Shown piece after piece: positions 1-4,506 of a stretch of DNA of 8,465 nt. How positions within the stretch are numbered: the first letter of the stretch is position 1; each line of letters starts with the position of its first letter. Origin of the DNA: Desulfobacterales bacterium (GTDB lineage: Bacteria > Desulfobacterota > Desulfobacteria > Desulfobacterales > Desulfosalsimonadaceae); NCBI GenBank assembly GCA_029933295.1, contig JAOZOL010000096.1:1-8465 (forward strand). The letters run 5' to 3'. The notes beneath the pieces are model-generated. The model was not told the DNA's origin. It ran no database searches and worked only from the letters and a program-made list of their open reading frames with translations. The translations under genes and the position numbers were made by a program.

Positions 1-28
1 AAGGTGAAAGGTCGAAGGTGAAAGGTCA
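1..28. repeat. Short tandem heptad repeat at window edge
   Basis: Four consecutive 7-base units of the form AAGGT(G/C)(A/G) are visible: AAGGTGA, AAGGTCG, AAGGTGA, AAGGTCA. They can also be read as two 14-base units. The repeat starts at the first base of the window, so it may be longer upstream. No function can be assigned; it looks like simple low-complexity intergenic sequence. Confidence 0.7.
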
Positions 29-49
29 AAACCGAGTTCCGGGAACAGT

Positions 50-364
50 ATGTCTATTTCATCACGCACTGCCCCTGATTTGCGGGTTCCACAATCCCGG
101 GTGAACAACATTAAAACAGCCAATATCACAAAAATAAAAAAACTGCTTTATATGCTGGCCGTCTCTGTCCCACCGGAATTGAACATCAATAAATTATCTT
201 CAATCATCGGTGCTTCCCGCCATGCGGTGTATGATTATATGGAATATTTAAAAAATGCCGGCTATTTAACCGACGAGCAACGCAGCCGGGCGGGATGGAT
301 CGGCGCATCAGAATGTGAAGTTATTTTTGAGCGGGGCCTTAGTCATTGCCCAGTATTCGGATAA
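50..364 (+). pseudogene. Remnant of a DUF4143-type AAA ATPase (C-terminal-domain fragment)
   Basis: The open frame encodes 104 residues. Residues about 20-73 (NIKTANITKIKKLLYMLAVS through YLKNAGYL) match, by recognition, the winged-helix-like segment of AAA_14/DUF4143 ATPases, where the usual pattern is NI.KIKKLLY.LA.SVP...NI.KLS..IG.SR..VY.YM.YL..AG. In intact proteins of about 380-450 residues this lies near the middle to C-terminal half. Here the P-loop, Walker B and following restriction-endonuclease-like part are all missing, and the sequence after AGYL does not look like the family. No convincing ribosome-binding site precedes position 50. I therefore call a decayed fragment, although a small expressed protein cannot be excluded. 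The 3' end overlaps the convergent kinase gene by 26 bases, which suggests that part of the reading frame is accidental. Confidence 0.6.
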
Positions 365-2429
365 ACTTGCTGTTCACCCCCCAGCTTTCAGGCGGCACTT
401 GAATCAGATTTAAAAACAATCTCTGGCTCATATCTATTGCATTTTTCTCTTTCCCGTTTTCACAGGGCCAGAGAATCAGTGGATTTTGGGCATCAAACTC
501 CAGGCTGTAATCTGAAATCAACGCCTTTTGGCAAACACCAAGGGCTACGATCATTTCATTTCCAACCGGCGGTGACACCTTGATATCTATGGAGCACTGG
601 GTTTCGCCTTTGCCCAGTTGAAGGCGCTGATCTTCGGATATGGGAAAAAGCTTATATATGCCGTCGATATTTATATCCAGAAGCAGGCAATGGGATTTGA
701 AATCAGGATGCATACAAAATTTCACTTCTTCGCCAACAATAAACGTGTTTTTTATTTTTCCCGGCACCTCAAGGTTGATCAGACCGCTGTTATAAATTGA
801 ACCGATCTTGGACAATGCGCTAAACGCATTAAAACAGTAATTCCTTTTAAGGATGCGTTCAATTTTATTTAAGGGTGCCTGATTGTCATTAATGACAAAC
901 GATTCCGAACAATCTTCTTCACACGCATACAGGTTGCTGCTGATGGTCAGTTTTCTGCCAAAGGTATATTCTTTGTAAATAATCAGAATATCACATTCGC
1001 CCGTTTCCATCAGTCGGACATACGGAAGGCCCTCAAGAAATGAGACAATTGCCGATTTGCCGGGTTGACCAATTTCCCCGACCTGATTATACCCGATTTT
1101 TAATTTAAGAAGGTCCTTAACATCAGCTGAAGTAATCGCACCACCGTATTTTTCAAAATTTCCGATTAATTCATTTTCCCTCAGCACCCTGGAACGAAGC
1201 GTTACCGCCGGGGCCGGAGATTTTTTAACCGCAACCGGCGGGATTTCAGGTTCCTGTGCCTGTTCATGGGGGGGCTGAACCTGGGAGGGCCGGCTTTGCA
1301 TATGAATTGCCGGGGTCGTGTGTTTTTTTTGAACCATCATGACGGCAACAATAACAACCAGACAGATAATCAGGATACTTGCGGCAGAGACAAACCAAAT
1401 CCTGTTTTTTTTCTTTGCCCCAGGTTTCTTCGCTTTAACGATTGTCGCAGATGCCGGCGCTTTTGCCTTCGGCTTTTGCTTGACAATGGTTTTTTGAAGC
1501 GGCTTGACAATCCGTGTGGCCATTTCATGCAAATTCGCATCAGACCCGGGTTTGGATTCGGGTCTTCTGATAATTGTTTTAAGTTCAGAGGCGTCTTGTG
1601 AAACCACTTTTTTTAAATCTATTACCAGGGATTCACCATCCGGGTATCTGTCATCCGGTTCTTTTGCCAGCAGTTTCATGATAATATCACCAAGATCGCG
1701 GGGCAGTTCAGCCTTGACATCAGATGGATGCGCCGGTATTTCGTGGACCTGTTTATACATCAGGGGCGCAATATCATCGCTTTCAAATGCATATTCACCG
1801 GTTACCATTTGATAAAAAACCATGCCGAGCGAATACAGATCACTTCGTTTATCCACATTCCTGCCGGTTATCTGTTCAGGACTCATGAATTTAGGAGAGC
1901 CCAGCATTGTATTTGTGGCAGTCAAGCCCACATCGCCCAGGTTCTTTGATATGCCGAAATCGGTCAGGATAATCCGCCCCTGAAGATCGATCATGAAATT
2001 TGCCGGTTTTATATCCCTGTGGATGATATTTTTTTTATGAGCATGGGAAATCGCTTCTGCCATGGGAATCATCATTTTTAAACATTGATGCCATCCATAA
2101 GCCCCTGCTTCCATTTTATCCTGCAAAGTTTCCCCGTCAATATACGGCATGATCAGATAATCAAAGTCTTCATCACTCCCGAAGTCAATAATTCGTATAA
2201 TTCCAGGGTGATCGATACTGGCGGCCAGTTGGGCTTCTAAAAGAAACCGCTTGCGGATATCCTTTTCCTTTTCCACGGTCTGGTGAATTATTTTGATGGC
2301 CCTTTTCTGCCCCAACGCCCTGTGAATGCCCAGATAAATTTCACCCATCCCCCCTGAGGCGATCAATTCAACAATTTCATATTTATCTGAAAGAATCGAT
2401 TTTAATTTGTCGACATTATTTATAGACAT
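339..2429 (-). CDS. Membrane-anchored Ser/Thr protein kinase with C-terminal DUF4384-like domain
   Basis: This 696-residue protein starts with a complete Hanks-type kinase domain, about residues 17-275. Visible motifs are the glycine-rich loop ASGGMGE (24-30), the ATP-anchoring lysine in AIK (K46), a helix-C glutamate (E65), HRDIKPAN (137-144, catalytic D139), DFG (157-159), SPE (183-185) and DLYSLG (197-202). All key residues are present, so it should be active on Ser/Thr. A basic Thr-containing linker (281-342) leads to one membrane helix (about 344-366). A Pro/Gln-rich spacer and about 285 residues follow, predicted to be extracytoplasmic. Residues about 560-640 (FIVGEEVKFCMHP, then LLLDINIDGIYKLFP, then VSPPVGNEMIVAL) resemble DUF4384, a domain often attached to bacterial kinases and caspase-like proteins. 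AAGGA lies a few bases before the ATG. The substrate is unknown. The gene is 56 bases downstream of the PIN toxin gene on the same strand, so shared transcription is possible. Confidence 0.9.
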   Translation of the reverse strand: MSINNVDKLKSILSDKYEIVELIASGGMGEIYLGIHRALGQKRAIKIIHQTVEKEKDIRKRFLLEAQLAASIDHPGIIRIIDFGSDEDFDYLIMPYIDGETLQDKMEAGAYGWHQCLKMMIPMAEAISHAHKKNIIHRDIKPANFMIDLQGRIILTDFGISKNLGDVGLTATNTMLGSPKFMSPEQITGRNVDKRSDLYSLGMVFYQMVTGEYAFESDDIAPLMYKQVHEIPAHPSDVKAELPRDLGDIIMKLLAKEPDDRYPDGESLVIDLKKVVSQDASELKTIIRRPESKPGSDANLHEMATRIVKPLQKTIVKQKPKAKAPASATIVKAKKPGAKKKNRIWFVSAASILIICLVVIVAVMMVQKKHTTPAIHMQSRPSQVQPPHEQAQEPEIPPVAVKKSPAPAVTLRSRVLRENELIGNFEKYGGAITSADVKDLLKLKIGYNQVGEIGQPGKSAIVSFLEGLPYVRLMETGECDILIIYKEYTFGRKLTISSNLYACEEDCSESFVINDNQAPLNKIERILKRNYCFNAFSALSKIGSIYNSGLINLEVPGKIKNTFIVGEEVKFCMHPDFKSHCLLLDINIDGIYKLFPISEDQRLQLGKGETQCSIDIKVSPPVGNEMIVALGVCQKALISDYSLEFDAQNPLILWPCENGKEKNAIDMSQRLFLNLIQVPPESWGVNSKFIRILGND

Positions 2430-2485
2430 TAAAAACGTCCTTTAAGGATATCACAATAATTTACAATTCAATGCCCAGCACCAAA

Positions 2486-2902
2486 TTACAAATGAAATAA
2501 CTCAAGGAATTCAGCCGGGGTACACACCAAAATACTGCTTTGTTTATAATCCGCCTTGTTCCTCGTGATAATATATTCGATCCCATTATCTGATGAAACA
2601 AAATACTGGATTGCGTCTTCAAAATCCTTAAATTTTGACGCAAGGGCTTTGTCGATATGGCTTTCGGTGACTGGCAAAACACCTATAAAAAGACGAAGCT
2701 TCCTTATACTTTCAATTGCAATCCTTTTGGATTTTATTTTTCGAAGAATATAAAAGAGGTTTGCGATCACGATGGGAGAGGTGTAGGCGCGGATTTTTTT
2801 TGTTTCCACCAGGGAAAGAAGGCCCGCGGAATCCGAATAAAACCCCTCCCGTTTCGCAAAAACATCCAGCAAAACATCAGAATCGATAAACAGCCGGTAC
2901 AC
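2486..2902 (-). CDS. PIN-domain toxin (VapC-like ribonuclease)
   Basis: This 138-residue PIN-domain protein is the likely ribonuclease toxin of a VapBC-type pair. Visible family signatures are the N-terminal LFIDSDVLLDVF with acidic D7, D9 and D13, the central KDFEDAIQY (D93, E95, D96), and the C-terminal IITRNKADY (D118) followed by the usual CTPAEFLELF ending. The position that in many VapC proteins carries a second catalytic Glu reads SPIVIANLFYIL, with Asn48. This occurs in a known PIN subfamily and need not mean inactivity. The start is GTG at 2900-2902, whose first G is also the last base of the antitoxin TAG stop, implying translational coupling. AGGAAG lies about 8 bases before it. 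The RNA target cannot be read from the sequence. Confidence 0.88.
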   Translation of the reverse strand: MYRLFIDSDVLLDVFAKREGFYSDSAGLLSLVETKKIRAYTSPIVIANLFYILRKIKSKRIAIESIRKLRLFIGVLPVTESHIDKALASKFKDFEDAIQYFVSSDNGIEYIITRNKADYKQSSILVCTPAEFLELFHL

Positions 2903-3150
2903 TATGAATGCTTCCTGGTAAGATAATCCGTATATTCCTTTTCCGGATCAAAATTTTCCGGCAATTTGATAATTCCGGATAATTCTCGCACAAGCGGGGA
3001 AACCGGTTTTGTCGCCTTTGTTTTTTTCTCGGTAAGAAACCTGAAGTAATTTTCGACCAATGCGGACAGGCTGGTGCGGTTTTTTTTCGCATATGCCTTT
3101 GCGCTTGCGATGATCCTGTCATTTAAGCTGAGGGTCAATTTTGTAGGCAT
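2902..3150 (-). CDS. Ribbon-helix-helix antitoxin (DUF6364-like, VapB role)
   Basis: This 82-residue protein pairs with the downstream PIN toxin. The N-terminal KLTLSLNDRIIASAKAYAKK followed by RTSLSALVENYFRFLT looks like a ribbon-helix-helix DNA-binding fold (beta strand, helix, helix). The C-terminal part, SPLVRELSGIIKLPENFDP..YTDYL, resembles the toxin-binding tail of DUF6364-type antitoxins. I chose the ATG at 3148-3150 because AAAGGAGG sits 4 bases before it. An in-frame ATG 15 bases further upstream (3163-3165) would place that ribosome-binding site inside the coding region and has none of its own. The stop TAG overlaps the toxin GTG by one base. The protein presumably represses its own promoter through the inverted repeat just upstream. 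Confidence 0.87.
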   Translation of the reverse strand: MPTKLTLSLNDRIIASAKAYAKKNRTSLSALVENYFRFLTEKKTKATKPVSPLVRELSGIIKLPENFDPEKEYTDYLTRKHS

Positions 3151-3164
3151 ATTGCCTCCTTTCA

Positions 3165-3198
3165 TTTACGTATAAAATATAAATAATATGTACGTAAA
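3165..3198. promoter_or_regulatory. Inverted repeat bracketing the TA promoter, probable antitoxin operator
   Basis: TTTACGTA (3165-3172) and its exact reverse complement TACGTAAA (3191-3198) are separated by 18 bases. Each arm also contains the self-complementary TACGTA. One arm touches the -35 box and the other sits near the predicted transcription start, so binding at both would block the promoter. Centre-to-centre spacing of 26 bases is about 2.5 helical turns. The link to the RHH antitoxin is inferred from position and from the family habit of autoregulation. Confidence 0.55.
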
Positions 3199-3203
3199 GT
3201 CAA
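3176..3203 (-). promoter_or_regulatory. Sigma70-like promoter of the RHH/PIN toxin-antitoxin operon
   Basis: Read on the minus strand, the -35 is TTGACT (3198-3203) and the -10 is TATATT (3176-3181), separated by 16 bases. A start site would fall near 3169, leaving a leader of about 20 bases that contains the AAAGGAGG ribosome-binding site of the antitoxin. The region is very AT-rich, so the exact -10 could shift by one or two bases. Confidence 0.6.
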
Positions 3204-3295
3204 GAAAAATCATCCAATCTTCAAATAATCTATCCCGCCCGGCACTGCAGACAAAGCTTCAGGATTTCAGTGTGCTGAATGGAGAATGGAAGTCT

Positions 3296-3312
3296 GAAGC
3301 CTTCCGCTACAT
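3296..3312 (-). repeat. REP-like repeat, copy A (inverted)
   Basis: Read on the minus strand this is ATGTAGCGGAAGGCTTC, matching copy B (ATGTAGCGGAAACCTTC) at 15 of 17 positions. It faces copy B across a 28-base spacer, so the two could form a large imperfect stem-loop. It is one of three copies of the same core in this spacer. Confidence 0.65.
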
Positions 3313-3340
3313 TGTTTTATAAACGCCCTTTGCACATGCC

Positions 3341-3397
3341 ATGTAGCGGAAACCTTCAGGCCAGCATTTTGGGATGACAGGTTAACTCACAATTCAC
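3341..3397 (+). repeat. REP-like repeat, copy B (direct copy of C)
   Basis: The core ATGTAGCGG-N3-CCTTCAGGC is followed by CAT-N3-GGGATG-N6-TAA and then CACAATTCAC. All these blocks, in the same order and spacing, recur in copy C about 86 bases downstream. The conserved blocks are separated by short variable stretches, as expected for dispersed noncoding repeats that have drifted. Confidence 0.65.
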
Positions 3398-3426
3398 AAT
3401 TCAAGATCCGGCACCATAATTCTCAG

Positions 3427-3485
3427 ATGTAGCGGCGGCCTTCAGGCTGCCATATCGGGATGGTATGCTAATTCACACAATTCAC
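3427..3485 (+). repeat. REP-like repeat, copy C with internal hairpin
   Basis: This copy has the same block order as copy B. It also contains a GC-rich hairpin, GGCGGCCT-TC-AGGCTGCC (3434-3451), with 8-base arms pairing at all positions if one G-T wobble is allowed. It lies just downstream (in the transcription sense) of the RelE/ParE toxin stop codon and could act as a transcript-end stabiliser. There is no adjoining T-run, so I do not call an intrinsic terminator. Confidence 0.65.
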
Positions 3486-3501
3486 GGCACCTCCTGGAAT
3501 C

Positions 3502-3786
3502 CTATTTCCGTTTTAATGCCGTGCGGTAAATTTCGTTGTCTCTTCGCGGCCCGACAGCCAATACATACACCACAACCCTTTTTTCATACACCTGATAAAC
3601 CACACGATAGTCTCCGACACGCAGCTTTCGAAAGTCAGCCAGCCCCCCTGACAATGGCGCGCCAAACTGCATGGGCGATTGAGTCAGCTTTGCATCAATG
3701 GCCTTCACAATGCGTCGCGCGGCAGATGGGACAAGGCTTTCAAGGTCTTCTTCAACCCCATGATGATAGAGAATGGACCACGTCAT
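3502..3786 (-). CDS. RelE/ParE-family toxin
   Basis: This 94-residue basic protein has the usual length of the RelE/ParE superfamily. The family core is plain: a helical N-terminal half (EEDLESLVPSAARRIVKAI), then LSGGLADFRKLRVGDYRVVYQV (residues 45-66) and the last strand VVVYVLAVGPRRDNEIY (71-87). Conserved basic residues R53, K54, R56, R61 and R81 and the late Y87 are present. These resemble the ribosome-dependent mRNA-cleaving RelE branch, but ParE-like gyrase poisons cannot be excluded from sequence alone. The ATG at 3784-3786 starts 8 bases after the antitoxin stop, so the two genes form one operon with the antitoxin first. The stop is TAG. Confidence 0.9.
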   Translation of the reverse strand: MTWSILYHHGVEEDLESLVPSAARRIVKAIDAKLTQSPMQFGAPLSGGLADFRKLRVGDYRVVYQVYEKRVVVYVLAVGPRRDNEIYRTALKRK

Positions 3787-3794
3787 GCCCCGAA

Positions 3795-4067
3795 TTACTC
3801 CCCAAACTTCTGCTTGATAAAGCGGTGAGACAACGCCTTTTTCTCATCAAAACTTTCCAACCGGGCCAGGGCCAGGGCCGTGAGACGAAGATCTTCCATT
3901 TCTTCTTCCATGTCCTCATAGCTCTCCATGGAAAGAAGGACGGCTTTGGGGGAATTATTCTTTAAAATAATAAATTTCTCAGCCTCCCCCCTTTCCAGGG
4001 CATCCAGAGTCGCCGATGTTTTTTTGGAAAGGGCCGTGGCCGAAAGATAGTCTGTAGCTCGGTTCAT
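3795..4067 (-). CDS. Phd/YefM-family antitoxin
   Basis: This 90-residue protein is predicted to neutralise the RelE/ParE toxin encoded immediately after it. The N-terminal part (YLSATALSKKTSATLDALER, then EKFIILKNNSPKAVLLSMESYEDM) has the Phd/YefM DNA-binding fold pattern, with the typical 'I.KN..P.AVL.S...Y' strand signature. The acidic, helical C-terminus (MEDLRLTALALARLESFDEKKAL) is the expected toxin-wrapping tail. I start it at the ATG at 4065-4067 because AAAGGAGG lies 6 bases upstream. An upstream in-frame ATG at 4086-4088 has no such site and would put the ribosome-binding site within the gene. The family usually represses its own promoter, and palindromes at that promoter agree with this. 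Confidence 0.9.
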   Translation of the reverse strand: MNRATDYLSATALSKKTSATLDALERGEAEKFIILKNNSPKAVLLSMESYEDMEEEMEDLRLTALALARLESFDEKKALSHRFIKQKFGE

Positions 4068-4096
4068 GGCAAACCTCCTTTTATCCAATAATAATG

Positions 4097-4117
4097 CTGA
4101 TAATAATCAGATTATCA
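4097..4117. promoter_or_regulatory. Nested palindromes over the -10/spacer, probable antitoxin operator
   Basis: Two perfect inverted repeats overlap here. TGATAAT-N6-ATTATCA spans 4098-4117, and CTGAT-AATA-ATCAG spans 4097-4110. They cover the -10 hexamer and about 12 bases of the spacer. Phd/YefM antitoxins typically bind palindromes at their own promoter, so this is the natural candidate site. Direct evidence of binding is not available. Confidence 0.55.
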
Positions 4118-4128
4118 TCCCTTGTCAA
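4100..4128 (-). promoter_or_regulatory. Sigma70 promoter of the YefM/RelE-type operon
   Basis: On the minus strand a consensus -35 TTGACA (4123-4128) is followed after exactly 17 bases by TATTAT (4100-4105) as -10. The start site would lie near 4093, giving a leader of about 25 bases before the antitoxin ATG. Hexamers and spacing are close to ideal, so this should be a strong promoter when not repressed. Confidence 0.75.
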
Positions 4129-4185
4129 TATCAAAAGTTTATGTGTAAAAACATTAAAAAACAACAGCAGACAAAACTATTTTAT

Positions 4186-4203
4186 GACAAATCTGATTTT
4201 GTC
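4186..4203. repeat. Small inverted repeat GACAAA-N6-TTTGTC
   Basis: There are perfect 6-base arms (4186-4191 and 4198-4203) in the AT-rich gap between the toxin-antitoxin promoter and the tRNA gene. It may be a weak stem or a protein-binding site. The stem is AT-rich and no T-run follows directly, so a terminator call is not justified. The remaining sequence from 4129 to 4268 shows nothing else I can name. Confidence 0.35.
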
Positions 4204-4268
4204 GGTTGTATGTTTTTGATATCATGCCAGCACAAATTTTATTGGTAAAAAAGAAACAAAATTAAATA

Positions 4269-4297
4269 TTGACTTGCCGGATAAATTTAGGAATAAC
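4269..4297 (+). promoter_or_regulatory. Possible tRNA-Ser promoter
   Basis: TTGACT (4269-4274) is a good -35 match. About 17 bases later AATAAC (4292-4297) is only a modest -10. Distance to the tRNA 5' end (4340) allows a short 5' leader to be removed by RNase P. The -10 weakness keeps this tentative. Confidence 0.35.
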
Positions 4298-4339
4298 AGG
4301 GCGTGAGAGCAAAATGGATATCAGCTGAATAAAATTTGC

Positions 4340-4430
4340 GGAGAGATGACCGAGCGGCTGAAGGTGCACGCCTGGAAAGCGTGTGTGCCTGTATAGGGCA
4401 CCGAGGGTTCGAATCCCTCTCTCTCCGCCA
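4340..4430 (+). tRNA. tRNA-Ser (anticodon GGA), CCA encoded
   Basis: A class II tRNA of 91 bases is readable by hand. The acceptor stem GGAGAGA (4340-4346) pairs with TCTCTCC before the discriminator G and a genomic CCA (4428-4430). The anticodon stem CACGC/GCGTG encloses loop CTGGAAA, giving anticodon GGA, which reads UCC and UCU serine codons. A long variable arm (GTGCC...GGCAC) and the T-arm with GGTTCGAATCC follow. The D-arm region contains GAGCGGCTGAAGG, typical of serine tRNAs. It lies 76 bases before dnaX on the same strand. A run of seven T bases (4435-4441) comes shortly after the CCA. Confidence 0.97.
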
Positions 4431-4456
4431 GATCTTTTTTTAAAATCGCTCTTTCC

Positions 4457-4494
4457 TTGTCAATCGGTGATAGTCTGTCTGTAAATTTTATAAT
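4457..4494 (+). promoter_or_regulatory. Possible dnaX promoter elements in the tRNA-dnaX gap
   Basis: TTGTCA (4457-4462) is followed after 17 bases by TGTAAA (4480-4485), a mediocre pair. A perfect TATAAT also occurs at 4489-4494 but has no good -35 at 16-18 bases and would place the transcription start almost at the start codon. Either the first pair is used or dnaX is read through from the tRNA promoter. Confidence 0.3.
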
Positions 4495-4506
4495 TGGATG
4501 AGGGTT

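Larger units (their letters stand above)
3204..3501. other. Gene-free spacer between two toxin-antitoxin operons
   Basis: No credible coding frame is seen here. The stretch holds three copies of a REP-like element (listed separately), a small hairpin TTCAG-TGTG-CTGAA (3266-3279), and AT-rich filler with repeated ATTCACA words. No T-run follows a stem on the minus strand in the right place for a standard terminator of the downstream-reading RelE/ParE operon, although the repeat hairpins could slow or protect transcripts. Confidence 0.6.

Noticed and set aside
3205..3501. CRISPR array
   Set aside because: The repeats are few, diverged, in mixed orientation and unevenly spaced, with no regular unique spacers or cas genes.
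3465..3965. 166-residue plus-strand frame across the RelE/ParE toxin and antitoxin
   Set aside because: It lies opposite two well-supported genes and its protein is low-complexity and His/Pro/Gln-rich with no recognisable domain.
4066..4248. 60-residue plus-strand frame between the antitoxin and tRNA
   Set aside because: It begins antisense to the antitoxin start, covers its promoter and operator, and encodes an Asn/Lys/Gln-rich peptide typical of translated AT-rich DNA.
4340..4430. tRNA-Ser as the attachment site of an integrated island holding the kinase and TA genes
   Set aside because: Those genes are on the 5' side of the tRNA, whereas integrases usually target the 3' end. The 3' side leads straight into dnaX, and no duplicated tRNA 3' end or integrase gene is seen.
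4431..4441. Rho-independent terminator after the tRNA
   Set aside because: There is a T7 run, but no separate GC-rich stem directly before it; only the tRNA itself lies upstream, so read-through into dnaX is equally likely.
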